A stretch of 64,000 bases of DNA from Immersiella caudata (lineage: Eukaryota; Ascomycota; Sordariomycetes; Sordariales; Lasiosphaeriaceae), in assembly GCA_030512335.1 (NCBI GenBank), contig JAULSU010000004.1, positions 2,914,001 through 2,978,000 on the forward strand. The letters are read 5' to 3'. Below the pieces are notes generated by a model that saw only the letters and a program-made list of their open reading frames with translations, was not told where the DNA came from and ran no database searches. The translations under genes were made by a program, and so were the position numbers. The first letter of the stretch is position 1. Every line of letters starts with the position of its first letter. Shown one piece after another: positions 9,883 through 21,872 of the stretch.

Positions 9883-12687
9883 ATGGGACGCGGCGGAAAG
9901 TTCAAGGTAAGGACACCTGCGGTGCATGAGCAGGGCATCATGTTCTGCTTCCAGGTTCTGGTCCCCCTCGCCGTTGCCGTGGCTAACGCGCGTGCAGAAA
10001 AATCGAGGCGGCGGCCGCGGTGGTGGGCGCGGAGCAGCTAACGGTGATCGTGCCACCCATCGCCCGTACCAGACCTTCCCCGAAGTGGCCAAGGAGAACG
10101 AGAAGTTTGAGCGCTACTACAATGGCATGCTAGACTTGCCCGAGGAAGAGAAGGCCGAGTTCTGGCCTGCGCTACGGCGGGAGCTACCCAACAGCTTCAG
10201 GTTCTGCGGTTCGAAGGGGTATGCCATGCTGAAGGTGCCGTGCTGCAAACAACCAGCTGACTTGACCATCACAGACACGCGCTGGCCGTGAGGAAACTCC
10301 TCCAGAAGCGCTATATCCCCGAGATCACGCGCATCACTCACGATGGCCTCCTCGTCGAAGCCCCCAAGGAGGTCCCGTGGTACCCCGACTCCCTCGCCTG
10401 GTGGATGACAACACCCAAGAACGTCGTCCGCAAGTTCCCCCCCTTCTCCGCCTTCCAGAAGTTCTTGGTGTCCGAGACGAGCGTGGGGAACATCAGCAGA
10501 CAGGAGGTGGTCAGCATGATTCCCCCATTGTTGATGGATTTGAAGCCTGGTATGACTGTTCTCGATCTGTGCGCGGCCCCTGGTAGCAAGTCGGCGCAGC
10601 TGTTGGAAATAGTTCACCGAGGCGAGGAAGCGAGAATCCGACAAGTTGTCCGGGGCATCGCCGCCGACGCAAATGGCGCGGCAAAGGCCGAGGAAGAGCA
10701 GGAGGACGAAGCCGCGAGGTTAGAGGCCGACCCGAGCGATGATGGCCGAGCCACAGGTATCCTCATCGCCAACGATGCCGACTATAAGCGCAGCCACATG
10801 TTGATCCATCAGCTGAAGCGCCTGTCTTCGCCCAACATGATCGTCACCAACCACGATGCCACGATGTACCCTCCAATTAGAATTCCGAACCCGGAGGACC
10901 CTACCAAGCCCAAGTATCTGAAGTTCGACCGCATCTTGGCGGATGTGCCTTGCTCTGGCGATGGAACCCTGCGGAAGAATGTCAATCTATGGAAGGATTG
11001 GACCCCTGGCAATGCTCTAGGTCTTCATCTTACCCAGGTCCGCATTCTCGTTCGCGCTCTGCAGATGCTCAAGCCTGGAGGCCGGGTGGTATACTCAACC
11101 TGCAGCATGAACCCTATGGAGAACGAGTCCGTTGTCGCGGCAGCTATCGACCGGTGCGGCGGTCCCGAGAAGATCGAAATTATCGATTGCAGTGGGCAGC
11201 TTCCTATGCTCAAGCGTAAGCCTGGGCTGAAGAAGTGGCAGATCATGGATAAGTCGGGGCGCGTGTGGAACACTTGGCAGGAGGTTGATGAATACATGAA
11301 GAGCGGTGGAGAGGACGGCGGCCCGGCTGTTGCTCCCAGTCGACTCGTGGAGACTATGTTCCCCATCCAGGAGGGGAGCGACTGCTACGACCTTCCTCTC
11401 GATAGGTGCATGAGAGTTTATGCTCACCAGCAAGACACCGGAGGCTTCTTCATTACTGCCCTGCACAAGAAAGCCGAGTTCAAGGCGAAGCCTGAGGACG
11501 TGAAGAAGGAAGTCGCGAAGAAGCCCGAAACCGCCGCTAACGGGGCTGCCACCAGCACCAATGGAACACCTGAGGCCGTTGAGGCCAACGGTGCAGCTGC
11601 CCCCAAGCGAGGCTTGGAAGAGCAAGCAGAGGAGCCTGAGGTTAAGAAGAGGAGAGTCTCTCAAGATGAGACCGCCTCGCCTACTGAGGATGCTGCCGCA
11701 GCATCGGAGCCAGAGTTTGCCCCTGTTCCCGACACCGCCGAGGCTGAAGCTGAGACCAAGGCCGAAGGCGCATCGGTTGATACCCCTATGGCCGACGCCG
11801 ACGCAGCAGATACCCCTAAGATCGAAGCAGCAGCCACAGACTCCAGACCCAACCAACCAGAAAAGAAGAAGAAACAACAAGGGCCTTACGAAGAGCCATT
11901 CAAATACCTCAGCCCAGAAAACCCTGTCATCCAAAACGTTACCGAGTTCTACAAAATCTCCGACCGCTTCCCCAAAGACAGATACATGGTCCGCAACGCT
12001 ATGGGCGAGCCGGCAAAATCCATCTACTACACCAGCGCCCTCGTTCGCGATATCCTCACCCTCAACGAAGGTCGTGGTGTCAAGTTCGTTCACGGCGGTG
12101 TCAAAATGTTCGTCAAGCAGGATTCTCCCTCCGCCGACGTCTGCCGCTGGCGTATCCAGTCAGAAGGCATGCCCATTCTACACGGCTACGTCGGCGAGGA
12201 CCGGGTTGTCGTTCTCCGCAAGAAAGAAACACTCAAGAAGCTGCTTATCGAGATGTTTCCCAAGATTGCCAACGGCGAGTGGGCTCGTCTCGACGAAATC
12301 GGCGAGCGGGTCCGAGATCTCGGGCTTGGCTGCTGCGTACTCCGCGTTGAACCGGAGGGAGATGATGAGTTCTTCAACGAGACGATGGCGTTGCCACTCT
12401 GGAAGAGCTTTCACTCACTCAACTTGATGTTGCCTAAGGAAGACCGCAGCGCGATGTTGTTGAGGATATTCAATGACACGACGCCGCTGGTAAATATGGG
12501 AATCAAGAAGGATGAGAAGAAGGAAGAGGGGCCTGTTGCCGTGGCCGACGCGGAGGTAAAGGCGGCTGAGAGCAAGGAGGAGGATACGGTTATGGGTGAA
12601 GATAACGCTGAGGTCAAGGGGCCTGCACCGACGGAGAAGGCTCCTGTTGAAGGTGAGGCTGTTGCGGCTGAGACGACCGCTGCATAG
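9883..12687 (+). CDS. ncl1: tRNA (cytosine-5) methyltransferase Ncl1/Trm4 (NSUN2 family)
   Basis: SAM-dependent RNA m5C methyltransferase that modifies several tRNA positions in the nucleus. Exons are 9883-9906 (only MGRGGKFK), 9998-10218 and 10275-12687, giving 885 aa. Introns are GTAAGG...GCAG and GTATGC...ACAG. A basic Gly/Arg-rich N-terminus (KNRGGGRGGGRG) precedes the family segment YQTFPEVAKENEKFERYY. The Rossmann domain shows motif I LDLCAAPGSKSAQ (~178), motif IV DVPCSGDGT (~305) with the release Cys, and motif VI STCSMNPMENE (~355) with the nucleophilic Cys. Residues ~475-640 are an acidic Ala/Glu/Pro linker containing a nuclear-localisation-like KKRRVS. A second folded domain typical of Trm4 follows (FYKISDRFPKDRYMVRN; KFVHGGVKMF), and the C-terminus is again acidic. 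Confidence 0.94.
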
Positions 12688-12928
12688 CGCTCTGGGATCG
12701 CCTTGGGGCCCGTGTATCATTCCGTGGGATACCAAGAAGCCAGAGAATTAGAGTGAATGTTGCATTGTCATACAATTCGTGGTATCTGCGACATGCAATT
12801 CCATGTGTAGTGATGTATTCGTCCCGTATGTGCAGCTAAACAAGCCCCTGGTTTCTCATCACATCATACCCATGGCATCAAAGCAAGGTCATTTCTCGAG
12901 CGCCAGTTTTTTCACGTGTATCGCATGC

Positions 12929-15900
12929 CTACTCGCTTCCAACGTCCATCTCGTCATCGGCGCCCTCGAAAATCTTGGCCAACTCCTTCTCTTCTCCGCT
13001 ATGCTTGACCATTTCAAAGAACTGACCTCGCTTGCTGTAGAGCTCCCTCGGCGAACCGACCTCCACCACCTTTCCAGCTCCCATGACAACGACCTTGTCA
13101 TAGTCTACGATCGTCCTCAGCCGGTGCGCGATAGTGACCAGCGTCCTGTCGCGCCCATCTGTATTCAGCTCCTGGCGAAGCACGACCTGAACCCCACGAT
13201 CGGTCTCATAATCCATACTGGCAGTTGCTTCGTCGAGCAACATCAACTTGCTCTTGCGAATCAGTGCACGACAGAGAGAAAGCACTTGGCGTTGGCCGTG
13301 AGAGAAGTTTTCTCCCTTTGCTTTGACAGCCGTGGCGAGGGAGAGCGCGCCCGGGACCTTTGAAGTGGGAGTAATGGTACCGTTATCGATTGTATCTGCC
13401 TGGGAGAGAAGGGCAGTTTGCTCTGTAGTCTCAGAGTCGAGGGTTTCAGTGGCCCCGTCAGAGCTGTTGGTTCCTCGGTTGTCATTTTGAGTCTCAGGGT
13501 CTTCGTTGTTGCGGTATTGGAAGGAAGCGATGCCGCTGCAGGATTGGAGAGCATTTTCGAGGGCCTCAACTGGCACTACACCTGATGGGTCAAGGTTAGA
13601 TTGGAGGGTACCGTTGAAGAGGACTGCTTCTTGTGGGATGATCGTGAGTGCTTGGCGGAGCTTTTTGCGGGGGATCGTGGTGATATCGACACCATCGTAG
13701 AGAATTTGACCTGAAGTGACATGTGTGAATCGTAACAGTGATAACACAAGCTGAAGGGCATGTTAGATTTGCCAGGTTCACGGGGGTGCGTCTCTCATCA
13801 CATACCGTGCTTTTACCAGACCCTGTCCTTCCAACGACAGCAACCCGCTCACCAGCCTCGAATTTTAGGTTGATGTCCTTCAGGATGTCCTGGCCGCCTT
13901 CATCGTAACTAACGGTGACGTGACGAAGCTCAACAGAGCCGGTACGGGGCCAACCCGCGGGGAGTTCTCCGCCAACGATTTCGCTTCCGTTCAGAACTGC
14001 AGGCTTTGCCACTGCTTCGGTCTTCTCTTCAGGTTCGATTGAGATGAACTCAACGACGCGTTGGAACTGCATCATGTCAGCGTTTGAGACGAGGTGACTC
14101 AATGGATAGTGAGAGTACTAACCCCCTGAAACTCAACCTCAAGCTGGTTCAAACACCTCACCAGATACAGAATCGCGTTACTCAGCCCCGTCACATTTGA
14201 CAGGGAAAATCCCACCAATCCCGCTCCCAGTGAGCTGGCTTTCGAAACAGCAATGATGCCGGCGCACACGCTCACCAATGCAGTGATGACATCGATCCTC
14301 ACTGCAACCCAGCGGTTAATGTTGAAGTTCGCCTCCTGAATTCTCGAAAGAGGACGCATTCTCTTGGCGAGTTGGTTGCAGAACATCGCTGGCATCTTAC
14401 TGCCAGCCCGAATAACTGTCAGACCAGTCATGGTATCGCCAAACTGTGAGAAGACCGGACTGTGTGTGGCCCTAAGAATTCTCTGCAGCACAACGCCGCT
14501 GCGAGTAAACATTTCGCCGCACAAGACGCCGATCAGGACGCTCAGCAGCGCAGGGAGAATGAAAATGGGCAAGATGGAACTCGCCGCAGCAAGGCTGAAG
14601 AAGATGCTGACGAGGGTGTCGGCAACAATAAAAACCAAATCCCCGACCGAGTTATCACTGTTTGAATCTGGTCAGTTCAATCCTGATAATGCGCAGGAGT
14701 CCGAGAAAATAGGAACTTACAGCGACTTGATATCGCGAGCAAAGCGGTTGACAACCCGACCGACTGGCATGTCCTTCCACCAAGACATCGGAGCATTCAA
14801 AACTCCGCGAAGGAGTCCCCTATGCAAGCGCCTGGCAGCGCTCCATGCTCCTCTGTTGTAGATCAAGTACTCTACCCCTTCCATTATGGTCGAGAGCGCC
14901 GACAGACCGGCGTAGACGCCAGCGTAGAAGGCGATATCAACATACTTGCCCTTTCCGTAAGAATCAACCCAGTATGCGAGCCAGTAAGACGTCGAAACGC
15001 CCAGGCCACCGCAGAGGAAGGAAGAGACTCCCAAGAATACAATAAACACTGTGCTGCCACAGTACCGGAGGTATTTGAAGACTATGAATGCGGTAAGTAC
15101 TTGATCATGGAGCGGACAGGAGCATTCGAAGACATACCTATCAAGCGACTGACCTTGCCGCTTGACTCTATTTCTTCCGCCACCTTATCAGTCTTATTCC
15201 CTGATCCCGCTGGCTTGGGGTCTGGGAGTACTGTGCCGCTGCTTGCTTCACCCTCCACCTTGACGGACTCGGGGATCACAGGCCGTCGAACGACTCCAAG
15301 GTTTCGCTCCACGTCCTTAACCATCCCGGCATCCATCGTGATGTGAAGATCAGCCTGGGACGCAATCCATGGCACCTGGGTCACCAGAACTATAGTCCTG
15401 CCTTTGAGCATATCACTACAAAAGCACAACTCCCACACGGCCGCTGCTGTCTTGGCATCAAGAGCCGAAAAAATATCATCTAGGAAGATAATTGGCGACT
15501 TCGAGTATAAGGCTCGTGCCAGCGCAGCGCGGGACTTCTGGCCGCCGGACAAGATGGTTCCGTTTTCGCCAATCTCCGTCTGGTCACCTTTGGAGAGCTC
15601 ATCAAGGTCCTGTGCAAAGCAGCATGCCTCAATGACCCTGTCATACCGTGTCTGCTCAAACGGCGCGTGAAAGAGGATATTGTCCTTGATAGTCTCGTTT
15701 TGAAGCCACGGGGTCTGGGATGCAAAGGCTATATCGCCAGGGCTCGTCACCAAGCCACTCTCCAAAACCAGCTCACCAAGCATCGCAAGAAGAAGGCTGG
15801 TCTTTCCACTTCCACTCTGGCCGGAGATGACGTTAAGCCCGCTTTCGACGAAATCGACCGAAATTTCCTTGAGTCGAAAAGAAGCATTCTTGGAGCGGCG

Positions 15901-17870
15901 AAATGTGGCGTTCTGCAGCCTAAGCGGCCCTTCTGGGAATGTGGTCAAGGGCTCGGTGCTAGCAAAATACCTGTCGAGGCGATCAAGGGAGATCATGCCA
16001 TCAGTGACTGTGCGGGTGACCCAAGTCAACATGTTGAGGTTTCGACGGAGGTGGTTAACCAGACTGAGAGTGGTGAAGGCAACCGAGGCAGTGAGGCGCT
16101 GCTCAAGAAGCCCAACATAACATCCGAATATGATCATCAGGGCGATGATCGGGATAGCCTCCGAGGATTCGCTGATAACTGTCGAGATGACAGACAGACG
16201 CCAGAGCTGTGCTTGTTCCTTGTTCCTAGCTCCCTGGACTCTATCAAGAACCGTGTCCTCCCATGCAAAGTACTTGACCGCCTTGATCGAACCCAGGTAC
16301 TCGGTGATAAGGGAGATGCGTGAATCCTGAGCCATCTTGATCTTGCGCTGCGAGGCGGCCATGAGCTTGATCAGGTAAACGGGGAGAGGGCCACAGCAAG
16401 CCATGAAAAGCATACCAAGGAGGCCGGAATACCCAGTGACCTTCCAAAACCCAAAACCAGTAAGTACCAGGCTCACAGGAACACCGACGACTCCAATGAG
16501 CGTATCCCGCATCCGGAGCACCGCGTCTATGTCGCTCGACATTAGGTTAGCCAACCGACCTGCCGACGTGGTTGTTGATTCCTGTTCGTCCTTGGCACCC
16601 CTTGTGGCAATCTGGTTGATCACGTCTTCTTCCAGTTCCATAGACGTCATTGCTCGGTGATAAAGCTCTTGGGTCAAGGCAGACCTTCCCCGGACGAGGA
16701 ACCGTGTCGATTCAAAAACGTACTGTTGGAATGTGAGCGTCTTCACCATCGGTCCAGCAAACATGAGGAATAGCCATAGTGCTGGGCGAAGGACGGCCTC
16801 TTCTGGGTCGGCAATATATTGAAGAAGATTGTACATGGCGAACGGAGCTGCGAGCTGGAACGTAAAAGACGTGGCAATCCAAGACGCCATGCTTATCAGT
16901 TCTTTTCGTTGATAATCGAATATCGTTCGGGCGGTTGTCTTGCACCTCTTGCGTGCCTCCAAAACTCTCGGCAAAAGCACCAGCGGGTCGTCGTACCATG
17001 GAAGAGGCGGAACGTCCTCCATCTCGAGGGGCCTTTTCCAACCAGTCCATATCATGGGTGTCATGTGCTCAAAGGTCAAGTAGCGGGAGAACCAACTGCA
17101 AGTTTCTTCTGGCGTTGGCACAGGATCTGGCATCTCGTAGTCACTGGGCTTCTCCAATACAGGAGGAACCCATTCCCTGGGGGTGACGAGCGCAACGAAC
17201 ATTGTTGCTCCCAGCGACCAAAGTGAGTGGATCTTGATAGCCTCAAGTCCATGGTCTGCTCCAGCTTTAAGGAGGGGAAGTACGTTGTCGAGTATCAGTA
17301 TAAGCAGCGTGGCAGCGAGAAGAAAGTTGACCTGGTGTAAACTGCTGTGTCGCCATTCTGTGTTGCTGAGCAGCCGCGCGATTCCGAGGAGAAACGCGAT
17401 GCAGACAGGCGTGACGTAGAACCAGCGGCTAGGTTCCCGCAGCGCGGAGATGACAAGGACCGAAAGAGCAGCGGCACGAGCGATCTGAGCCGAGATTTCA
17501 AACAGTGGGCGGACTTTGGAAGCCTTGACAGCGATTCCAACGACCGAAGACCTCGAACGTCTGACAGCTCGGCCAATGGCAGTTCCCGACATCCAGACTA
17601 GAGCCGTGAGGATCGTAAAGGTTTGGGGGAGACCAGACCGGGCCAGGCGGGCGACGTGGTCAATCCATTCAACTCCCAAGTCGCTAAACCACCAACAAAT
17701 TGTCAGCAAAAAAAATCAAAAAAAAAATCAGAAACCTGCAGTCTGAGCTCGCGGGTTGAGTAAGTTACGTACGTAGAATGGAATTCGGCAAATGCCCGAA
17801 ACGGCCTCTCACCGATTTTTGGCAGAGGATCCCATAGCCAGGGCCGGGTGAGCGAGGGCATCGACGCCAT
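12929..17870 (-). CDS. ABC transporter, ABCC (multidrug-resistance-associated) type, full-length
   Basis: ABCC exporter of about 1529 aa. Exons: 17870-17813, 17742-17736 (7 nt), 17683-15138, 15081-14721, 14657-14123, 14066-13806 and 13750-12929; all junctions keep frame. Architecture is N-terminal helices (TMD0-like), TMD1, NBD1, TMD2, NBD2. NBD1 has Walker A GQSGSGKTS (~643), signature LSGGQKSRAALARAL (~731) and Walker B IIFLDDIFSALD (Asp instead of the catalytic Glu, usual in ABCC NBD1). NBD2 has Walker A GRTGSGKST (1248-1256, ending exon 6), signature FSHGQRQ (~1403) and Walker B LMLLDEATASMD (~1424). The tiny exon 2 is inferred; an alternative is one 140-nt intron (17812-17673) with no exon 2. 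Such pumps export conjugates or toxicants at plasma or vacuolar membrane; the substrate cannot be read from sequence. The gene is convergent with ncl1, 241 bp apart. Confidence 0.9.
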
Positions 17871-17950
17871 CTGCTCAGGTGTGATGTGCGGGCTGAGTTC
17901 CGGTTTACGATAGAAAGGTCATTGTGTGCGGATGTGTGCAGGGACGGAAG

Positions 17951-17957
17951 ATATATA
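17951..17957 (-). promoter_or_regulatory. TATA-like box upstream of the ABC transporter
   Basis: The minus strand reads GTATATAT at about 80 nt before the proposed ATG at 17870. The position suits a core promoter with a short leader and supports that ATG as the real start. Inference from position and sequence only. Confidence 0.4.
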
Positions 17958-19580
17958 CGGCACTGGCCGTGAATTCCACACCTGACCGCCCCTCCGCGCT
18001 TCACGCCCGCGCATACCCTGAAACCCGGCGTTTGGTGGTTGGTGCATGGGTATGAAAGCTTCCATCCGGTCAGAAGGAGCCTTGCTCCGCCCGGAAAACA
18101 CATTTCCCAGATCTACACAGGTTTTGCCGAAAGCAGGAATGTGCCGTTTTCAGTGCAAACAGCCTTATAAAATTCGAGAATACATCTAGTTTTCTTGCAA
18201 GAGTATTGTTTACACTAAAAAACCACCATTAGCACTGAAACAGGCCCTTGAACGACTCTTCCAGGGGTCTTGGCCTCCAACCTTCACAGTGCCAACAACA
18301 CCACGCGACTTCTTATCTCCGGACGGAGGGTGGCATTGGGCCTAGAATTGGAGTCGGGTCATGGGGGTTTTGCCAGAACTGACATTCAACAAGCTGTGCC
18401 GCGCCGCAGCCTGGAGCTTCTCAATACCTCCGGTACAAGGTGTGGTGTCGTTGAAGGATCAAAATGCGGCCGGATGTGCAGTTTCCTGCACGAGCTCCTA
18501 CGTCCTGTGGAGCTCGCGTCGAGCCGCGACCGACCAGGCACTCCATGAGGCATCCTCTGGGTCACCACTCTATTCATCAAAGATCCCAATCGGGGAGAAG
18601 GAGAGGGTCAGCGAAAGCTGTTCACCAGGATTTCTAAGGGGGTTGGGGTGGGGCCTGGAGGCAACAGTTCGGCAGATGCGATCGATGTTTGCCTAGCCAT
18701 CGGGGATGATTGTCAAGAGCACAACGTCGCATCGGATATAACGCGAGTTGGTGTTAGGAATCTCGACATTTTTAAAATGTTTTCTCGCAGTTGCGTTACC
18801 TGCGAGCTAAGAGTCCGAAGCGATCCCCGAACGCTGCTCAAAGCTTGTCATCAGGCTGCCAAGGCAAGAGCGGGATGGTTCCGATGTTCCTGCCTAGATG
18901 AGCCATGTTACACAAACAACCGCCCCACATTCTCTGCACCATGAGTGCCTCACCTTCCCTGAACGCTCACCGCTAATCACAGAAGGAACGCATCCGTAAC
19001 GTGCCGCTTAAGCATAGCAGGCTTCCGCTAACGTTGTGTTTCAGAAACCAAAATATGTCAAACTTAATCTCCACAATATGTCCTAACCTCAGCATCAGTT
19101 GTAGCATAATTCCTCTTTGGCGCTGTCGTGGGGGTAAGAGCAGGGAGCAGACGCCACTGCTGCCCAGTGGGGTCCCTAGTGCAGGGGCACCACGCGGGCG
19201 CTGCAGGGGTCAGTGAAGCTCAACATTGGGGGACCAAGAACCGACGACCAAGGTTCTCAACTGATGTCCCCGAGTCGCCAGTTGTAACTCCTCCGCCTCA
19301 TCCCATCTGGGGTGGTCCTTCTCGTTATGAATATCAAGAGTCATCACGTCGCCTGGCTTGATCATGGAAGCTGCCGCTCACCTCCACAGGTCGGACACCT
19401 ACTCTACACCCCCAAACGCTCCTCGATTTCGAGCTTGGGTGGCAATCTTCCCCTCATCATCTGTCCTGTGCCGACTTCATCCCCCTTTGTTACTCACACT
19501 TCCTGTTGGTCTACATCACTTGTCACCTTGGTCAGGCGCCTGGAGCCCTCACTTCTTTACCTAGCTCACGTACCTAATAA

Positions 19581-19589
19581 TATATATAT
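19581..19589 (+). promoter_or_regulatory. TATA box of the GH17 glucanase gene
   Basis: TATATATAT, 290 bp before the GH17 start codon, followed by the CT-rich sequence CCGTCTCCCGCCTCCGAG typical of a fungal start region. It is the strongest TATA motif in this intergene and is correctly placed for a leader of about 250 nt. Confidence 0.5.
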
Positions 19590-19878
19590 CCGTCTCCCGC
19601 CTCCGAGTCCTCTCTCTTGAGCTCGTATTCCACTTCGCCCTGTACTCCCCACTGACCAACTAGATCGCCTCTCGTGGGAACACCACAACGGGCCTAGACG
19701 CATACGAGACCCTGCGCGTTTTCGGCCGGCATTAGCAGACGACAACTCCTGAAGCTTTTCCGACTTCTCCTGGCGCGCCCTTTGCCCGTCGCTGCCCCCC
19801 GCAACGAGGTGTATATCAGATTAGGCCCTGCCGAGTGTATTTGGATCCATAGATCTCTGTTCGAGCCTGTAATCGACC

Positions 19879-21170
19879 ATGTACATCTCACAACTTGTGG
19901 TGGCCGTTGCCGCCGCCAGCTTCCAGACAGCTCTTGGAGCAGCAGTCCAAGGGTTCAACTATGGCGCAAATGCCCCCGACGGTAGAGTCAAGGTGAAGAA
20001 TGACTACGCGACCGAGTTCAGCACAGCCAAGAGCCTTGTGGGTGCACCCGCCAACGGGTTCACAAGCGCCCGACTCTTCACGATGAGAGTAAGTCATGTC
20101 TTTCCCACATGATTAAGTCTACGGGAGTTAACTCGCCCCTTTCCAGCAAGGGGACTCTTCGGAGCCGATTGAAGCGATTGAAGCTGCGATGGAAACGAAG
20201 ACATCGCTGCTATTGGGGTTGTGGTGTTCGGAGAACGATGCCCGCTTCGCCAGCGAGCTAGAGGCCCTCGTCTACGCGATCAAAAAGTATGGAGACCACC
20301 TTGCCAAAATCGTTGTTGGTATTTCAGTTGGAAGCGAGGATCTCTACCGCATCTCTGGAATCGGGCGCACGAACAATGAGACCGGCGGAGCTGAACCCTC
20401 GAGCATCGTTGATTACATCAAACAAGTTCGCGACGCCACTCGCAACACTGCTCTCGCCAACATTCAAGTCGGCCATGTTGACACCTGGACGGCATGGGTG
20501 AATGGTTCGAACCAGGCAGTCATCGATGCTTGCGACTGGGTTGGCTTTGATGCATATCCCTACTGGCAAACCACACAAGCGAATGCTATCGAAAATGGCA
20601 AAACGCTCTTCGAGAAGGCACTGACAGATACCAAAAATGCTGTCGGTGGCAAAGATGTCTGGGTCACGGAGACCGGCTTCCCTGTCAGCGGGAGGACAAT
20701 GGGCCAAGCCGAACCCAGCGTGGAGAATGCGAAGAGATATTGGCATGAAGTTGGATGCTCCTTGTTTGGCAGCACAAATGTATGGTGGTACACGCTCGCG
20801 GATCCTGGCAGCATGCCGAGCTTTGGTATCACCACCGACTCATCAAAGAATACTCCCCTCTTTGACATCTCATGCAAGGTGTCAGTGTCCTCTACTCTCA
20901 TAGTGTTGTTGTCAAAGTGTACTGATACCTACTTCTAGCGGTTCCGGATCTTCAGCAACCGATGCCGCCGGCGTGTCAAGCACAACACGCAAACCTAAGG
21001 GGACTGGCTCCAGCGACAGCGGAAGCACAACAGACTCCGGTTCTAACAGCACCCTAGGCACGCCCCGGCCCTCCGTAACCCCAAACACGAATCCTAATGG
21101 AGCGTCCATCATTGCCGGCTCGATGATGGGGGCAGTCGCTGCGGTGATGGCTATCGTGGCTGTTGTTTGA
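19879..21170 (+). CDS. GPI-anchored glucan endo-1,3-beta-glucosidase, GH17 (EglC-like)
   Basis: Wall-bound beta-1,3-glucan hydrolase or transferase, 391 aa. Exons: 19879-20088, 20147-20880 and 20939-21170; introns GTAAGT...CCAG and GTCAGT...CTAG. Signal peptide at residues 1-20 (MYISQLVVAVAAASFQTALG). The GH17 barrel starts GFNYGANAPDGRVK. The proton donor Glu is in VGSEDLYR (~134) and the nucleophile Glu in WVTETGFPVSG (~245); FDAYPYWQ is also family-typical. A Ser/Thr/Gly-rich linker (residues ~320-365) leads to NPNGASIIAGSMMGAVAAVM, a GPI omega site plus hydrophobic tail. The exon 2 donor is set two bases beyond the first GT because only that keeps the tail in frame (an AAG-GT-GTCAGT choice). 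Convergent with the PI-PLC gene. Confidence 0.92.
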
Positions 21171-21608
21171 ATGCAGGTCATTTTACATTCAGTTTTGGAC
21201 CATAGATACCTTACTGCTTGATTGTATTCGCTTTTTGGGAGTTTAGGAGTAGTAGCTGTGCTCAAAAGATTGTGTATCCGGAGCGGTGCATAGCAGGGGT
21301 GGAAAGGTGAATAGCATTGGTTTTGAGGACTACGAGTATCATGACAGAGATGGTTGGAACGGCCTTAACACCATGGCCAACTTTGGGCATCCTGCACGGC
21401 CTGTAGGCAATAACACAGCAAAATGAGATGTGTTATGATGTCTGTACACTGATTCCCATGGTGGGTTTGCACTTTGAACGCAACACAACGGTCTGCCTAT
21501 TGACTCAGAGAAGTGGGATTCGTATAAATTGTTGAGAATGTCTAGGTATTTACACCGCACTATTCGTCATAGGTATATATTCCCACACATAATATACTAC
21601 CACCACTA

Positions 21609-21626
21609 CGGTAGTCCTTACTACCG
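21609..21626. repeat. Perfect 7-bp hairpin with 4-nt loop
   Basis: CGGTAGT, CCTT loop, ACTACCG. It lies in the convergent intergene. It could help 3'-end formation of either transcript or be part of a small mobile-element relic together with the next inverted repeat. Confidence 0.8.
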
Positions 21627-21652
21627 CTACGCCAGAGGCCTCTTCCCAGCTA

Positions 21653-21710
21653 AAGGGAGGTATCAAAGTAACTTTCACGTCCTTTTTTAACTAATTCTAA
21701 TACCTCCCTT
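21653..21710. repeat. Perfect 11-bp inverted repeat, 36-nt spacer
   Basis: AAGGGAGGTAT (21653-21663) is exactly repeated in inverse as ATACCTCCCTT (21700-21710). The spacer is AT-rich. It resembles the short terminal repeats of a miniature element, or a 3' UTR hairpin, but no target duplication could be defined. Confidence 0.75.
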
Positions 21711-21872
21711 CAACGAAAAGGCACTCTTGAACGTAACGGGACAGGCGCTACTGCAATAGTGGTGATGTGGCGGAAAGTCAAGGGTCATGTGCGGGATGCT
21801 GCGCATATAGACACTCTGATATTGTTTATTATTTGTCATACTTCCCGCCTGCACTCTCTGAATCATGTGATT

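Larger units (their letters stand above)
17871..19878. promoter_or_regulatory. Divergent intergene between the ABC transporter and the GH17 glucanase
   Basis: About 2.0 kb between divergent starts. The 18110-18250 part is AT-richer than its surroundings. Short open frames (18270-18696 +) show no domain. The only clear elements are TATA boxes near each gene. Confidence 0.5.
21171..21872. other. Convergent intergene (GH17 / PI-PLC 3' flanks) with two inverted repeats
   Basis: A 702-bp AT-richer interval between two 3' ends. It carries a 7-bp hairpin at 21609-21626 and an 11-bp inverted repeat spanning 21653-21710, listed separately. No gene seen. Confidence 0.6.

Noticed and set aside
11095..12093. 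332-codon open frame antisense to ncl1
   Set aside because: Shadow of ncl1, whose motifs and splice sites are clear.
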